A stretch of DNA of 64,000 nt from Rodentibacter sp. JRC1. GTDB lineage: Bacteria > Pseudomonadota > Gammaproteobacteria > Enterobacterales > Pasteurellaceae. Location of the stretch: contig NZ_BPWA01000001.1 in assembly GCF_020521555.1 (NCBI RefSeq), positions 1,798,001-1,862,000 on the forward strand, written 5' to 3'. Every line of letters starts with the position of its first letter. The stretch's first letter is position 1. The notes under the pieces are model-generated. The model searched no databases, had not been told where the DNA came from, and saw nothing but the letters and a program-made list of their open reading frames with translations. The position numbers and the translations under genes were made by a program. Shown here piece after piece: positions 1 to 10,854 of the stretch.

Positions 1-622
1 GGGGGATGTGTCGGCTAACCCACGTTTACGAGCGGCGGTGGATAAAGCCTTATCCAGCAATATGACAAGAGATACCATTAACCGTGCAATTGAGCGTGGT
101 GTAGGCGGTGGTGATGACACCAATATGGAAACCAAGGTTTATGAGGGTTATGGCCCTGGTGGTACAGCGGTAATGGTGGAATGTTTAAGTGATAACGCCA
201 ACCGCACTATTTCCCAAGTTCGTCCGAGTTTTACCAAATGTGGCGGTAATTTGGGGACTGAAGGTTCTGTGGGTTATTTATTTAGCAAAAAGGGTTTGAT
301 CTTAATTGCTTCTGCTGATGAAGATGCGTTAACTGAGGCGGCGATTGAAGCCGGAGCGGATGATATTCAACCACAAGAAGACGGCTCTTTTGAAATTTAT
401 ACCGCTTGGGAAGAGTTAGGGGCGGTGCGTGATGGTATTGAAGCGGCAGGTTTTAAGATTGATAATGCCGAAGTGACGATGATTCCTTCCACTACTGTGG
501 ATTTAGATGCTGAAACTGCCCCGAAATTGCTGAGATTGATTGAAATGCTAGAGGATTGTGATGATGTGCAGAACGTTTATCACAATGGTGAAATCAGTGA
601 TGAAGTGGCAGCCTTATTGTAA
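1..622 (+). CDS. yebC: YebC/PmpR-family protein (5' partial)
   Basis: The first roughly 42 codons lie outside the window; the frame is open from base 2. The visible part, from [10 protein letters not shown] to the stop, corresponds to residues of about 43-246 of the E. coli protein and is highly conserved, including the [14 protein letters not shown] stretch and the [13 protein letters not shown] core. The family was first described as DNA-binding regulators; recent work also links members to relief of ribosome stalling, so the role here is open. It lies upstream of ruvC, ruvA and ruvB, the usual gamma-proteobacterial order, with a lipoprotein gene in between. The GTG at position 8 is an internal Val codon and not a start. 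Confidence 0.95.
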   Translation, partial: GDVSANPRLRAAVDKALSSNMTRDTINRAIERGVGGGDDTNMETKVYEGYGPGGTAVMVECLSDNANRTISQVRPSFTKCGGNLGTEGSVGYLFSKKGLILIASADEDALTEAAIEAGADDIQPQEDGSFEIYTAWEELGAVRDGIEAAGFKIDNAEVTMIPSTTVDLDAETAPKLLRLIEMLEDCDDVQNVYHNGEISDEVAALL

Positions 623-708
623 ATTTTTGTAAAGTTCGAAACTTTTTAGTTTGTTATTTGACTCAGTTACTGAGTTTTTCTCAGCTTAACTTAAAGAAGG
701 AAATTTTT

Positions 709-1218
709 ATGAAGTTAACAAAAGTTTTTGCAGCATTAGCATTCGCTAGTGTATTAGGTGCTTGTTCAACCGCATCCGACATTGGAAATACCGTTGTTGA
801 TGGTGTGAAAGCGACAGGAACAGCAATTAGTGATGGGGCAAAAGCTGCAGGTTCTGCCGTTGTTGATAGTGCAGAAGCAGTAAAAAATACCGTAACAGGC
901 AAAAGCTCACAAACTGTAGCTTATCTTTGTGATTCAAACGGTAAAACCAATCGACCGGTTTCAGCTACTTATCTTTTTGACGGCGATAATGTGAAGTCGT
1001 CAAGCGTTACTTTAGGTAAAAAAGTATTAGCAAAAAATTTACCTGTAGATGAAAAATATACTGACGGCGTTCAATTCACTGACGGTAAAAACGTTTGGAC
1101 CCTAATAAGTGCGGTTACGCCAAAAAACGTGAAGAGTGTAGAACCTGTGATGTTTACGGTTAAAGGTCAAGAAACTGACCGTATCATAGTCAGAAATTGT
1201 TCTATTGCAAAAAAATAG
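709..1218 (+). CDS. Small predicted lipoprotein, function unknown
   Basis: 169 residues from the ATG at 709, which has the purine-rich AAAGAAGGA about 8 bases upstream; the in-frame codon at 658 is further upstream and has no ribosome site. The protein opens with a lipoprotein signal (MKLTKVFAALAFASVLGAC) whose lipobox LGAC predicts lipidation of Cys19. An alanine/valine/glycine-rich segment (residues about 20-65, repeats of DG.KA.G..V) follows, then a domain starting VAYLCDSNGKTN with one more Cys near the C terminus (IVRNCSI). This layout recalls small Pasteurellaceae outer-membrane lipoproteins related to lysozyme-inhibitor (MliC-like) domains, which also have a pair of cysteines, but that comparison is a guess. 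A hairpin terminator follows, so it is probably transcribed alone. Confidence 0.75.
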   Translation: MKLTKVFAALAFASVLGACSTASDIGNTVVDGVKATGTAISDGAKAAGSAVVDSAEAVKNTVTGKSSQTVAYLCDSNGKTNRPVSATYLFDGDNVKSSSVTLGKKVLAKNLPVDEKYTDGVQFTDGKNVWTLISAVTPKNVKSVEPVMFTVKGQETDRIIVRNCSIAKK

Positions 1219-1238
1219 TCATTTACCAAAACAAATAT

Positions 1239-1267
1239 GAGCCAGCATTGACTGGCTCGTCTTTTTT
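1239..1267 (+). terminator. Rho-independent terminator after the lipoprotein gene
   Basis: Perfect 7-bp stem GAGCCAG / CTGGCTC with a 6-base loop, followed by a T-rich run (GTCTTTTTT). It lies 20 bases after the lipoprotein stop and before ruvC. Confidence 0.8.
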
Positions 1268-1290
1268 GTAGCAAAAATTTATGAGAAAAA

Positions 1291-1857
1291 ATGGCAATTA
1301 TTTTAGGTATTGATCCCGGTTCAAGATTAACAGGTTATGGCGTTATTCGTCAGCAAGGGAAGCAATTGGAATATCTCGGTAGTGGCGTGATCCGTACAGC
1401 TGTTGATGATTTACCGACACGTTTAAAACATATTTATGCGGGAGTAAGCGAGATTATCATTCAATTTAAGCCCCAAATGTTTGCCATTGAGCAGGTATTT
1501 ATGGCGAAAAATGCCGATTCTGCACTAAAACTTGGGCAAGCCCGAGGCACAGCCATTGTTGCTGCCGTTAATCACAATTTACCTGTATTTGAATATGCCG
1601 CACGCTTAGTTAAACAAACCGTAGTCGGAACAGGAGCCGCCGATAAAATGCAAGTACAAGAAATGGTTACTCGGTTATTAAAATTATCCGATAAGCCTCA
1701 AATTGATGCCGCTGATGCCCTAGCCATCGCCATTACGCACGCTCATTCTCTTCAACACAGTTTACATATTGCCCAACATTCACAAAAAACAACAGAAAAA
1801 ATGACCGCACTTTTGAGAACCAGATATAGTCATGGTCGTTTCCGATTAAAAATTTAA
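1291..1857 (+). CDS. ruvC: Holliday junction resolvase RuvC
   Basis: 188 residues, slightly longer than the usual 173-190. RuvC is the endonuclease that cuts Holliday junctions symmetrically within the RuvABC complex during recombinational repair. Family residues are visible: the first acidic residue in ILGIDPGS (residues 4-11), the Glu of FAIEQVF (about 66), and the two aspartates in DAADALAIA near residue 140. The start ATGGCAATT directly follows an A-rich stretch. It is the first gene of ruvC-ruvA-ruvB on the same strand, with 59 bases to ruvA. Confidence 0.97.
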   Translation: MAIILGIDPGSRLTGYGVIRQQGKQLEYLGSGVIRTAVDDLPTRLKHIYAGVSEIIIQFKPQMFAIEQVFMAKNADSALKLGQARGTAIVAAVNHNLPVFEYAARLVKQTVVGTGAADKMQVQEMVTRLLKLSDKPQIDAADALAIAITHAHSLQHSLHIAQHSQKTTEKMTALLRTRYSHGRFRLKI

Positions 1858-1916
1858 CTGGATATGTGTCCAGTTTTATTTTATGCTATGTAAAATTTTC
1901 TGCTTATGGATAGGTC

Positions 1917-2531
1917 ATGATTGGTCGTTTAAAAGGTATTTTATTAGAAAAACAACCGCCTGAAATTTTACTTGATGTGCAAGGTATTGGTTATGAGCTG
2001 CTTTTACCAATGACAAGTTTCTACAATTTGCCTGAGATTGGACAGGAAACCACCTTATTTACTCATCTTGTTGTACGTGAAGATGCGCATCTTTTATTTG
2101 GATTCTCACAAAAAACAGACCGCACTTTATTTCGTGAACTTATCAAAACCAATGGTGTTGGGCCTAAGTTAGCCCTTGCTATTTTATCGGCAATGTCTGT
2201 TGAGCAATTTGCTTACGCCATTGAACATGAAGAATTATCTAAGTTGACGAAAATTCCGGGAGTTGGTAAGAAAACGGCAGAACGTTTATTGGTGGAATTA
2301 AAAGGTAAATTTAAAGGTGTAAAACAAAGCGATTTCTTTGTAGAAAGTTCCCATATTCCATCACCTTCTTCTGTCGTCTCGCATCAAGAAAGAGCGGGAG
2401 ATGAAGCTATTGCCGCATTAATTGCACTTGGCTATAAAGCAACAGATGCAGAAAAAATGGTAAAACGTGTAGCAAAACCGGAATTAAGCAGTGAGCAGCT
2501 TATCCGAGAAGCATTAAAAGCGGCATTGTAG
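1917..2531 (+). CDS. ruvA: Holliday junction branch migration protein RuvA
   Basis: 204 residues, the normal length. RuvA binds four-way junctions as a tetramer and loads the RuvB motor. The N-terminal OB fold starts [12 protein letters not shown]; the tandem helix-hairpin-helix motifs are seen as [16 protein letters not shown] (about residues 75-90) and [16 protein letters not shown] (about 110-125). The C-terminal domain III that contacts RuvB follows a Ser/Pro-rich linker. ruvB starts only 8 bases after the stop. Confidence 0.97.
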   Translation: MIGRLKGILLEKQPPEILLDVQGIGYELLLPMTSFYNLPEIGQETTLFTHLVVREDAHLLFGFSQKTDRTLFRELIKTNGVGPKLALAILSAMSVEQFAYAIEHEELSKLTKIPGVGKKTAERLLVELKGKFKGVKQSDFFVESSHIPSPSSVVSHQERAGDEAIAALIALGYKATDAEKMVKRVAKPELSSEQLIREALKAAL

Positions 2532-2539
2532 GTGGGTAA

Positions 2540-3547
2540 ATGATTGAATCCGACAGAATTATCAGTGGTCAAGCAAAATTTGATGAAGAGATTATCGATC
2601 GAGCGATTCGTCCTAAATTGTTGACGGATTATGTGGGCCAGCCACAAGTACGCGAACAAATGGATATTTTCATTAAAGCGGCAAAATTGCGCCAAGATGC
2701 GCTGGATCATTTGTTGATATTTGGTCCGCCGGGGCTGGGAAAAACAACCCTCGCTAACATTGTTGCAAACGAAATGGGGGTGAATATTCGTACGACATCC
2801 GGTCCCGTATTGGAAAAAGCGGGTGATTTGGCGGCTATGTTGACTAATCTTGAACCGCATGATGTGTTGTTTATTGATGAAATTCATCGTCTTTCTCCGG
2901 CGATTGAAGAAGTGCTTTATCCGGCAATGGAAGATTATCAGCTGGATATTATGATCGGAGAAGGGCCGGCGGCGCGCTCTATAAAATTAGATTTACCCCC
3001 TTTCACACTGGTGGGCGCAACAACGCGGGCAGGTTCTTTAACTTCCCCTTTGCGTGATCGTTTCGGTATCGTGCAACGTTTAGAGTTTTATTCCGTGGAA
3101 GATTTAACGTCTATTGTTGCACGAAGTGCAGACTGTTTGAATCTTGAATTAGAAAATAAAGGTGCTTTTGAGATAGCGCGCCGTTCACGCGGTACGCCAC
3201 GTATTGCAAACCGTTTATTACGCCGAGTACGGGATTATGCCGATGTGCGTAACGGTGGGATCATTTCCTTAGAAATTGCTAAACAAGCCCTTTCTATGTT
3301 GGATGTAGATAATGCGGGATTTGATTATTTAGATCGTAAATTGCTGACTGCAGTGATCGAACGATTTGACGGTGGACCGGTTGGGCTTGATAATCTTGCT
3401 GCAGCTATCGGGGAAGAACGGGATACGATTGAAGACGTATTAGAGCCTTATTTAATTCAGCAAGGTTTCTTACAACGAACACCTCGTGGGCGTATAGCTA
3501 CATCACAAACTTATCGACATTTTGGGCTGCAAAAATTGACGGATTAA
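2540..3547 (+). CDS. ruvB: Holliday junction helicase RuvB
   Basis: 335 residues, full length. AAA+ ATPase that drives branch migration with RuvA. Walker A is GPPGLGKTT (about residue 62-70) and Walker B is LFIDEIHRL (about 113); the sensor 1 region is [16 protein letters not shown] and the arginine finger and sensor 2 ([12 protein letters not shown]) are also visible. The winged-helix domain occupies the C terminus ([22 protein letters not shown]). Last gene of the ruv cluster. Confidence 0.98.
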   Translation: MIESDRIISGQAKFDEEIIDRAIRPKLLTDYVGQPQVREQMDIFIKAAKLRQDALDHLLIFGPPGLGKTTLANIVANEMGVNIRTTSGPVLEKAGDLAAMLTNLEPHDVLFIDEIHRLSPAIEEVLYPAMEDYQLDIMIGEGPAARSIKLDLPPFTLVGATTRAGSLTSPLRDRFGIVQRLEFYSVEDLTSIVARSADCLNLELENKGAFEIARRSRGTPRIANRLLRRVRDYADVRNGGIISLEIAKQALSMLDVDNAGFDYLDRKLLTAVIERFDGGPVGLDNLAAAIGEERDTIEDVLEPYLIQQGFLQRTPRGRIATSQTYRHFGLQKLTD

Positions 3548-3551
3548 TTAA

Positions 3552-3720
3552 ACAGAATAGAAAAACACTTACATTTTGGCAATTCCGATGAGATTGCGCA
3601 AGCGGTAAGACATTATATTCATTATTATAATGAGGAACGGATACAACTAAAATTAAACGGTTCGAGCCCGGTATAATATTGAGTTCCGACCGCTTTCTAG
3701 TTTGTCTAACTTTTTGGGAG
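3552..3720 (+). pseudogene. Remnant of an IS3-family transposase (C-terminal end)
   Basis: Reading in the frame of TTTGGCAATTCC (from about 3575) gives a DEIAQAVRHYIHYYNEERIQ stretch followed by LKLNGSSPV and then stop codons. The YIHYYNEERIQLKLNGLSP pattern is the last part of the integrase core of IS3/IS150-type transposases. Only about 45 residues remain, the reading frame is broken after SPV, and no terminal inverted repeat is evident. It starts directly after the ruvB stop, so it is a relic of an old insertion in the ruvB-rho interval. Confidence 0.7.
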
Positions 3721-3736
3721 AGCAAAAGAATAAAAA

Positions 3737-3769
3737 TAAACCCACCTTATTAAAATAAAGCTGGGTTTA
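3737..3769. terminator. Hairpin, possible terminator between ruvB and rho
   Basis: Inverted repeat TAAACCCA / TGGGTTTA with a 17-base A+T-rich loop, in the interval between convergent ruvB and rho. No long T-run follows, so it is a weaker candidate than the next hairpin. Confidence 0.4.
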
Positions 3770-3782
3770 TTAGCCGTTTGAA

Positions 3783-3812
3783 AAGGAAACCTTAGTTTCC
3801 CTTTTTTCCCTC
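3783..3812 (-). terminator. Terminator after rho
   Basis: Stem GGAAAC / GTTTCC (3785-3790 with 3795-3800) and flanking A- and T-runs on both sides, so it can work in both directions. It lies just past the rho stop codon. Confidence 0.65.
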
Positions 3813-3828
3813 TGATGTTGAATAAATC

Positions 3829-5091
3829 TTACGATCTTTTCATAATTTCAAAAAACTCTTCGTTGGTTTTTGCCACACCGAGTTTATCAATAAGCCATTC
3901 CATTGCTTCCACTTCGCCCATCGGGTTAAGGATTTTACGAAGAATCCACATTTTTTGTAATTCATCAGGTGAAGTGAGCAAGTCTTCCTTACGTGTACCG
4001 GAGCGGTTGAAATCAATCGCAGGGAACACACGTTTTTCGGCAATTTTACGGGAAAGATGAAGTTCCATGTTACCGGTTCCTTTAAATTCCTCAAAGATAA
4101 CTTCATCCATTTTTGAACCGGTATCGACAAGTGCGGTTGCAATAATAGTTAAACTTCCGCCTTCTTCTACATTACGTGCAGCACCAAAGAAGCGTTTTGG
4201 GCGGTGTAGAGCATTGGCATCCACACCACCGGATAAAATCTTGCCTGAAGCCGGAGTTACCGTATTGTAAGCGCGTGCCAAACGGGTAATTGAGTCAAGT
4301 AAAATCACCACATCTTTTTTGTGTTCCACAGAACGCTTTGCTTTTTCGATCACCATTTCCGCAACTTGTACGTGGCGGGCTGCCGGTTCATCAAAGGTTG
4401 AGGCAATTACTTCACCTTTTACCGAACGTTGCATTTCCGTTACTTCCTCCGGACGTTCATCAATGAGCAGGACGATCAGTTCGCACTCCGGATAGTTATG
4501 GGTAATACTTTGTGCAATATTTTGTAACAGCATGGTTTTACCGGCTTTTGGCGGTGCAACAATCAAACCACGTTGACCTTTACCAATAGGGGAAGCCAAA
4601 TCCAAAATACGTGCCGTTAAGTCTTCTGTCGAGCCGTTACCACGCTCCATTCTTAAACGAGAGTTTGCGTGCAACGGCGTTAAGTTTTCAAATAAGATCT
4701 TACTCCGAGAAACTTCCGGTTTATCGTCATTGACTTGATCGACTTTCAATAATGCGAAATAGCGTTCACCTTCTTTAGGCGGGCGAATTTTACCTTCAAT
4801 TTTATCACCGGTTTGAAGATTGAAGCGGCGAATTTGGCTAGGAGAAACGTAAATGTCATCAGGACCTGCAAGATAGGAGCTATCGGCAGAACGGAGAAAA
4901 CCAAAACCATCCGGTAAGATTTCCAACACGCCGCCACCGAAAATGTCTTCACCGCTTTTAGCGTGTTGTTTTAAAATTGCAAAGACAATATCTTGTTTGC
5001 GCAAACGTGCTAAATTTTCCAAGCCCATTTGCTCTTCACCTAGTCTCACTAAATCGGAAACGGGTGTATTTTTTAGTTCTGTTAAATGCAT
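3829..5091 (-). CDS. rho: Transcription termination factor Rho
   Basis: 420 residues, as in E. coli. Hexameric RNA helicase that ends transcription at Rho-dependent sites. N-terminal three-helix part ([20 protein letters not shown]), cold-shock RNA-binding domain with the GFGFLRS motif (about residues 60-66), Walker A ([11 protein letters not shown], about 178), Walker B ([13 protein letters not shown]), Q-loop and R-loop ([20 protein letters not shown]) are all present. Single gene with its own terminator. Confidence 0.98.
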   Translation of the reverse strand: MHLTELKNTPVSDLVRLGEEQMGLENLARLRKQDIVFAILKQHAKSGEDIFGGGVLEILPDGFGFLRSADSSYLAGPDDIYVSPSQIRRFNLQTGDKIEGKIRPPKEGERYFALLKVDQVNDDKPEVSRSKILFENLTPLHANSRLRMERGNGSTEDLTARILDLASPIGKGQRGLIVAPPKAGKTMLLQNIAQSITHNYPECELIVLLIDERPEEVTEMQRSVKGEVIASTFDEPAARHVQVAEMVIEKAKRSVEHKKDVVILLDSITRLARAYNTVTPASGKILSGGVDANALHRPKRFFGAARNVEEGGSLTIIATALVDTGSKMDEVIFEEFKGTGNMELHLSRKIAEKRVFPAIDFNRSGTRKEDLLTSPDELQKMWILRKILNPMGEVEAMEWLIDKLGVAKTNEEFFEIMKRS

Positions 5092-5324
5092 AATGAATTA
5101 ATTGTTGGGATTAATAAGAGTTGAATTATTGAATGGTGGGCAATTGCCCTAAAATCGTCGCGTAAGGTATCACCAAAACGTCATTCTGTCTAGTTTTTGT
5201 TGTAAAAAAATTAATGTTTTTATGGTAAAGTGCGGTCAAAAATAACAGTATTTTTTCAAGGATTTTCGTGATTGATAAATAATGTTTATTGTATTGTATT
5301 ATTTTTTTAACTATTTCATTGATT

Positions 5325-5365
5325 TATGCATAAATATGCATTAAATTGGAATAATTAATTATAAT
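5325..5365 (+). promoter_or_regulatory. Probable argH promoter with two ARG boxes
   Basis: Two 18-bp segments, 5325-5342 (TATGCATAAATATGCATT) and 5346-5363 (TTGGAATAATTAATTATA), are separated by 3 bases, the spacing typical of paired ArgR operators. Both fit much of the consensus wnTnAATwwwwATTnAnw, with two mismatches each. A perfect -10 hexamer TATAAT lies at 5360-5365 and overlaps the second box. This suggests arginine-dependent repression of argH by ArgR. Confidence 0.55.
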
Positions 5366-5373
5366 TTAATAGG

Positions 5374-5523
5374 GTATTATGTATTAGTCGCACAAAAAGA
5401 ATTTTATATCCAATATTTATTGGGTAGGGTGCGTTGAGCTTTGCGTAACGCACCATTTCATTTGTTGGTGTGTTACGGCTTCGCCTAACGGGACTCTACG
5501 ATGATTTGTGTAACTGTTACATA
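5374..5523 (-). repeat. MITE-like dispersed repeat, copy 1
   Basis: About 150 bp with imperfect terminal inverted repeats: TATGTATTAGTCGCACAAA at the left end and, in reverse complement, TATGTAACAGTTACACAAA at the right end. The inner part is a large palindrome built from GTAGGGTGCGTT..GCGTTACGCAAAGC and GTTACGGCTTCGCCTAAC. Related copies lie at about 21852, 32732 and 46829. This copy is in opposite orientation to the other three and sits between the argH promoter and the argH start codon. Confidence 0.75.
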
Positions 5524-5564
5524 TGTCGGTTTATACGGCTAAAAGTACAAATAGAGGATAAATT

Positions 5565-6938
5565 ATGGCACTTTGGGGTGGTCGCTTTACACAAGCTGCG
5601 GATAAGCGTTTTAAAGATTTTAATGATTCATTACGTTTTGACTATCGTTTAGCGGAACAGGATATTGAAGGGTCAATCGGTTGGTCTAAGGCTTTGGTTA
5701 AGGTGAATGTATTAACATCTGAAGAGCAGCAACAGCTTGAACAAGCCTTAAATGAATTGCTTATTGCAGTGCGGTCGAATCCGCAGGCGATTTTACAAGA
5801 TGAAGCGGAAGATATTCATAGTTGGGTAGAAAGTAAACTTATCGACAAAGTGGGGAATCTCGGTAAAAAATTGCACACCGGTCGTAGTCGTAACGATCAA
5901 GTCGCACTTGATATTAAAATGTGGTGTAAACAACGTGTGGTTGAGCTACAAGAATCGATTCGTCATTTACAACGTCATTTAGTGCAAACCGCAGAAAATA
6001 CGCAAGAAGCCGTGATGCCGGGTTATACTCATTTGCAACGAGCCCAGCCGATTACTTTTGCACATTGGTGTATGGCATACGTGGAAATGTTTGATCGCGA
6101 TTACTCTCGTTTAACCGATGCATATAAACGAATGAATACTTGTCCGCTTGGTAGCGGTGCATTGGCAGGAACCGCTTATGCGGTGGATCGTGACGTTTTG
6201 GCACAGGATTTAGGTTTTGCATTTGCAACCCGTAATAGTTTGGACAGTGTTTCCGACCGAGATCACATTGTGGAATTACTTTCTACCGCATCATTGAGTA
6301 TGGCGCATCTTTCCCGTTTTGCTGAGGATATGATTATTTTCAATAGCGGAGAAGCGAATTTTGTGGAATTATCCGATCGGGTGACATCAGGTTCATCATT
6401 AATGCCTCAAAAGAAAAATCCGGATGCTTGCGAATTGATTCGCGGTAAAGCAGGGCGTGTAATGGGGGCTTTAACCGGTATGTTAATGACCTTGAAAGGC
6501 TTGCCACTGGCATACAACAAAGATATGCAAGAAGATAAAGAAGGGATTTTTGACGCTTTAGACACTTGGCAAGACTGTGTGGATATGGCAACTTTCGTGT
6601 TAGATGAATTGAAAGTGAATGTCGAGCGTACTCGTGAAGCCGCCTTGAAAGGCTATTCAAATGCTACCGAACTGGCAGATTATCTTGTAGCGAAAGGCGT
6701 GCCATTCCGTGATTCTCATCATATTGTGGGTGAAACCGTGGTTTATGCTATTGAAAAAGGAAAAGGTTTGGAAGATCTTACCATTCCGGAATTTCGTCAA
6801 TTTAGTGATGTAGTGGGTGATGATGTGTACGATATTCTCTCGCTCCAATCTTGTTTAGATAAACGCTGTGCGAAAGGTGGCGTTTCCCCATTGCGGGTGG
6901 CCGAAGCCATTGCAGAAGCAAAACAGCGATTTGCATAA
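5565..6938 (+). CDS. argH: Argininosuccinate lyase
   Basis: 457 residues, full length. Splits argininosuccinate into arginine and fumarate, the last step of arginine synthesis. The start [16 protein letters not shown] follows the ribosome site AGAGGA. Fumarase/aspartase superfamily signatures are present: [12 protein letters not shown] (about 111), the catalytic-region histidine in [10 protein letters not shown] (about 158), and the mobile loop [12 protein letters not shown] (about 280-291). A single gene preceded by likely ARG boxes and a MITE-like repeat. Confidence 0.97.
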   Translation: MALWGGRFTQAADKRFKDFNDSLRFDYRLAEQDIEGSIGWSKALVKVNVLTSEEQQQLEQALNELLIAVRSNPQAILQDEAEDIHSWVESKLIDKVGNLGKKLHTGRSRNDQVALDIKMWCKQRVVELQESIRHLQRHLVQTAENTQEAVMPGYTHLQRAQPITFAHWCMAYVEMFDRDYSRLTDAYKRMNTCPLGSGALAGTAYAVDRDVLAQDLGFAFATRNSLDSVSDRDHIVELLSTASLSMAHLSRFAEDMIIFNSGEANFVELSDRVTSGSSLMPQKKNPDACELIRGKAGRVMGALTGMLMTLKGLPLAYNKDMQEDKEGIFDALDTWQDCVDMATFVLDELKVNVERTREAALKGYSNATELADYLVAKGVPFRDSHHIVGETVVYAIEKGKGLEDLTIPEFRQFSDVVGDDVYDILSLQSCLDKRCAKGGVSPLRVAEAIAEAKQRFA

Positions 6939-7032
6939 ACTATAAGGAAATATCATCAATATCTTTGTCAGGGTCAGTAGTCATTTTTTTTAATCATTTC
7001 AATGAATTATGAGATATTATTATGCTACTGCG

Positions 7033-7655
7033 TTTCGTGGTTTTGTCGTAAGCGATTCAATTCAGATTCCCGCATATCGACAAGTTGACGGCATTGTGCC
7101 ACAAGTGTCACCAATGCAATATCAAAACGGCTCAGGTAATCGGTGGGGACATTAAGGATTTTACCGTACTTGATCAGGACGGGCAGACGGTTTGTGCGGT
7201 AGCTTATCAGTTACATGAAACCATTCGTTTAAAATTAGGACGCCGTTTTGCTGATTATTTAAGCGATACCAAAGCGTAATGATCAGGGCAATCGGGTAGA
7301 TTGGTATGTTCCTTTTGGAGCTGATCACCCTGATGGTAAATATTTCATTATTTCTTGGATATCCGCAGTGATGAAGAGCGTGATTCAGATTTGGCAGAGT
7401 TATGCCTGTTTGAACAAAAGGTTGTGAACCGGCTGATAATTTAGCACAAAATCTGAATTTAAAAGGTGATCAACTGTTATTTTCTCGTTTATTAAATGGT
7501 TCGGTGAAGAATCTAGCTCGCCACAATGATTATAATTTTCTGCTAAAAGCATTACGTTTTCCAAGTGAGGATTATGTTTATTTAGTGAATAATCGACCTG
7601 TGATTAGTTTTTGGGGATTTGTGGAGAAATATATCCGGTTTTGCCGATAACGGTA
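7033..7655 (+). pseudogene. Frameshifted remnants, probably of a SrfA-like gene
   Basis: The 970 bases between argH and glnE hold broken coding pieces in changing frames. One piece runs from about 7024 to 7130 (ATAFRGFVVSDSIQIPAYRQ and following). The next is open from 7085 to 7279 and contains DFTVLDQDGQTVCAVAYQL then HETIRLKLGRRFADYLSDTK. After a frame change comes NRVDWYVPFGADHPDGKYF, then after another DIRSDEERDSDLAELCLFEQ, and finally LARHNDYNFLLKALRFPSED and VYLVNNRPVISFWGFVEKYI up to about 7655. The order (QL.ETIRLKL, DWYVP, a helical stretch, YLVNNRPVISFWGF) resembles SrfA-family proteins encoded in the bacterial srfABC clusters. The family call is from memory and tentative; that it is broken is clear from the stops. 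Confidence 0.5.
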
Positions 7656-7721
7656 GGCTTTTTCTTTATAAGCACTTTCTATTTCTTTCTTTAGTTGGAT
7701 GATTAGTCTCTGTTCAGACAT
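7580..7721 (-). other. Short ORF opposite the end of the pseudogene
   Basis: Starting at ATG 7721 on the minus strand, the frame MSEQRLIIQLKKEIESAYKE continues for about 47 codons and runs into the end of the pseudogene on the other strand. The first 25 residues are strongly helical and charged, but there is no recognisable family and the 3' half is antisense to the pseudogene. It may be the truncated start of a neighbouring lost gene. From 7722 to 7910 I see nothing coding; a short CCCCTAA..TTATGGGG inverted repeat is at about 7731-7749. Confidence 0.2.
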
Positions 7722-7910
7722 ATAAAAGTCCCCTAATCTTTGTTATGGGGAGCTTAGCTATTATTTAGTGGTTTTAATTTTTACTCAAGTGCTACATAAT
7801 ACCGAAAATATCAACCATTTTGTTTATTATGCCTAGACTTAGAGCAATTTGAAAAACTGGTATTATTTTTTCTGTAAGATATAAATTAAAAAAGATAAAT
7901 CAGAGTTCTA

Positions 7911-10853
7911 TCAATTAAATAACTTTTTCCAAAACTCTTTTATAAATTTTCTCTCTTCTACAAATTCATTATCAGGAACTAGGGAAGGATTACCCAGTAA
8001 ATTCAAATGATGTATTGTATTACGTAACTTAATATAGCATTGCTTTAGCTTTTCGCAGTCACTCCAACTAATAATATTGATTTCAGCCATTGAATCAAAA
8101 ATTCTGACATTATCTGACCATCTTGTGAGGGTTACATTCTGTGGTGCATTGGCAAGCATAAGATACTGAGCAATAAATTCAATATCCGTTATACCGCCAC
8201 GATCGGTTTTTAGATTAAATTTTGTCTTTTGAGAATGTGAGAAATGCGTAAGCATTTTTTCCCGCATTTCTACGACTTCCATTTTTAGTTTATTAATATC
8301 TCGAGGGGCGGAGAGAACGAGTCGGCGAATGTTTTCAAATTTTTGGCGTAATGCTTGTTCACCAAAAACGGGACGGCTTCTTACCAATGCTTGTTTTTCC
8401 CATGTCCAAGCCTCGTTAAGTTGATAGCTTTCAAATGCGGAAATCGAACAGCCCAGTAAGCCGGCATCACCTGAGGGGCGTAAGCGCATATCTACATCAT
8501 AAAGTACGCCCGCACTTGTATTGAGGCTGAAAATACTGACAATTTTCTGTGATAATCGAAGATAAAATTGATTGTTATCAATCACTTTTTTACCTCCGAT
8601 AGTTTCACCTTCTACTGCGTTATAAAGAAACACTAAATCGAGATCAGATTTATAGCCTAATTCAATTCCCCCCAGTTTCCCATAGCCGATAACTAAAAAT
8701 CCTTTTTCATTATTTTGTAAATGTTGCGGAGTGCCAAAGCGTGCCGAAACCTGTTTCCAAGCCAAATTAACAACGGCATCAACGATTGTTTCAGCCAAAT
8801 AAGTTAAATGATCACTAACTTTCATTGTCGGTAGTGCGTCTAAAATATCTGCTGCAGCTATGCGTAATAACGTAGCTTTTTTGAATTGGCGCAATGCATC
8901 AATGAATTGCTCTTCATCATCTTGCGGTAAGCGTAGCAAATATTGTTGAAGTTCATCGGGATACCGGGTGAAAGGAAGAGGATGACGTAAATTTTCTATA
9001 TTGAGCAGTTCATCAAGTAAAATCGGATGTTCAGCCAGTTGGTCGGCTATAAGCTGAGATTGTGCACAAAGTTCGATCAGTTGTTGTAGTGATTGGGGGT
9101 TTTCCAGTAATAATTCTAAATAAGTTGTTCGGCTGGAAATTTTCTCAATAAGATGTAAAATTCGAGGCAGTAAAGTGCGGTGATTTTCTTGTTTAAAAAT
9201 TAAGGAAAAAACAGAAGGCATGAGTCGCCCTAGTACTTCCCGCCCACGATGACCAATAATCCGACGATTTAAATTTTCCTTGAATTGTTTTAACTTATTT
9301 AATATTTCATCAATATGATCTGCTTGAACTTTCGTTTCTTGTAACATTTGTTCAATTTCGTCAAAATCCGCTTCAAGAAAATCCAGCCACTGATTCTCTT
9401 TTTCCGCGCTTTCTTCTTTCGTATCACCAATGAGCTGATTAAAAACTAATCTCACATTTTCTTGATGTTGTTGTAAAGTGCGGTAAAAATCTTTCCAATT
9501 TTTAATTGGGTAAGTTATGTCAATGATCTCCTCTTGCTCATTTAGGCAAGTGAAATGGCGGCAAGCTTCAATTAAACGTAGTCGGTCAATATCATCCGTA
9601 GGTAAAGTTTGGGTTTGTTGATCATTTATTGCCTGCAAGACATTTTCGACTCTTCGTAAAAAAAGATAGCTTTCATGTAATGATTGGCATTGTTTTTGGG
9701 TAATCAGCCCAAGTTTTGTTATTTTCGGTAGTAGATTGAGCAAGCAATGTTGCTGTAAGCTAATTTCTCGCCCACCGCGAATGAGCTGAAACACTTGCAC
9801 GATAAATTCGATTTCACGGATTCCGCCTGCACCAAGTTTTATATTATCTTTAAGCCCTCGGCGGCGAACTTCGCGTTCAATTTTACTTTTCATTTCGCGC
9901 AGTGATTGGATTGCGCTGAAATCAATATAACGGCGGTAAACAAAAGGGCGCAGCATTTTTTGCAAGTATGCGATATGAGGATCGTTATCTTGTATGCCTA
10001 AGATACGCCCTTTAATCATAGCGTACCGCTCCCAATCACGCCCTTGATCTTGATAATATTGCTCCATTGCTGCAAAACTGAGTACCAAAGCACCGCTTTC
10101 TCCGAATGGTCGCAAACGCATATCGGTACGATACACGAAACCATCGGAAGTAAAATCATTTAATGCGTTGATTAAGCGCTGCCCCAGTCTGGTAAAAAAT
10201 TTTGTATTATCTACGCTTCTTCGTGCATTTGTACCTGTGATATCGGTTTCACCTTGAGAAGGATAAGTAAAAATGAGATCAATATCAGAAGAAAAATTAA
10301 GTTCAAACCCTCCCAATTTTCCCATTCCAAGAATATAGAGTTGCTGTGGATTGCCTTGTTCATCAAGAGGTGTACCCATTTCAGCGCAGGCTCGGCGATA
10401 AAGCCAATCGAGTGCGCTAATAATAAGGCTTTCCGCCAGTTGCGAAAGACGGATAAAAATTTGTTCTACACCCGCAAGATTAAGGCTTTGGCAAAAGCTT
10501 AACTTTGCCATTTCGATGTGACGGAAGAGACGCAGCGTGCTATAAAACGTAGCTTCGTCAGAGATGCCGGATAACTGTGTATTTAAACGTTCCGCGTATT
10601 GATCACAATCAGAAAATTCGGGACTTTTTTCCCACCATTGTGCGAGTAAGTGCGGTTGTTTTTGTAAGACTTTTTCCACAAAATCTGACATACCTACGGC
10701 ATAACCTAACCGCCCGATTGGATGGTTTTTATCTTTGTAATGCTGTTGGATTGTTAGAGCTAGCCGATTAGGATCGATTTCCGGAAAGGATTGGCATAAA
10801 GTTGCGCCAAGGGTGTTAAGTTTTTGTTCGATCAAAGGGAAAAGTGCGGTCAT
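7911..10853 (-). CDS. glnE: Bifunctional glutamine synthetase adenylyltransferase/adenylyl-removing enzyme
   Basis: 980 residues; the E. coli enzyme is about 946. It adds AMP to and removes AMP from glutamine synthetase in response to PII and glutamine. Two nucleotidyltransferase domains are visible, one near residues 172-194 ([20 protein letters not shown]) and one near 720 ([20 protein letters not shown]), each with the G-G..DxD metal-binding pattern. A central helical PII-responsive region lies between them. It is the last gene of tsaE-amiB-mutL-miaA-glnE, one base after the miaA stop, an order also known from H. influenzae. Confidence 0.95.
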   Translation of the reverse strand: MTALFPLIEQKLNTLGATLCQSFPEIDPNRLALTIQQHYKDKNHPIGRLGYAVGMSDFVEKVLQKQPHLLAQWWEKSPEFSDCDQYAERLNTQLSGISDEATFYSTLRLFRHIEMAKLSFCQSLNLAGVEQIFIRLSQLAESLIISALDWLYRRACAEMGTPLDEQGNPQQLYILGMGKLGGFELNFSSDIDLIFTYPSQGETDITGTNARRSVDNTKFFTRLGQRLINALNDFTSDGFVYRTDMRLRPFGESGALVLSFAAMEQYYQDQGRDWERYAMIKGRILGIQDNDPHIAYLQKMLRPFVYRRYIDFSAIQSLREMKSKIEREVRRRGLKDNIKLGAGGIREIEFIVQVFQLIRGGREISLQQHCLLNLLPKITKLGLITQKQCQSLHESYLFLRRVENVLQAINDQQTQTLPTDDIDRLRLIEACRHFTCLNEQEEIIDITYPIKNWKDFYRTLQQHQENVRLVFNQLIGDTKEESAEKENQWLDFLEADFDEIEQMLQETKVQADHIDEILNKLKQFKENLNRRIIGHRGREVLGRLMPSVFSLIFKQENHRTLLPRILHLIEKISSRTTYLELLLENPQSLQQLIELCAQSQLIADQLAEHPILLDELLNIENLRHPLPFTRYPDELQQYLLRLPQDDEEQFIDALRQFKKATLLRIAAADILDALPTMKVSDHLTYLAETIVDAVVNLAWKQVSARFGTPQHLQNNEKGFLVIGYGKLGGIELGYKSDLDLVFLYNAVEGETIGGKKVIDNNQFYLRLSQKIVSIFSLNTSAGVLYDVDMRLRPSGDAGLLGCSISAFESYQLNEAWTWEKQALVRSRPVFGEQALRQKFENIRRLVLSAPRDINKLKMEVVEMREKMLTHFSHSQKTKFNLKTDRGGITDIEFIAQYLMLANAPQNVTLTRWSDNVRIFDSMAEINIISWSDCEKLKQCYIKLRNTIHHLNLLGNPSLVPDNEFVEERKFIKEFWKKLFN

Positions 10854-10854
10854 T

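Noticed and set aside
5470..5652. ORF of 60 codons before argH
   Set aside because: It runs through the repeat and overlaps the argH start in another frame; no ribosome site and no coding character.
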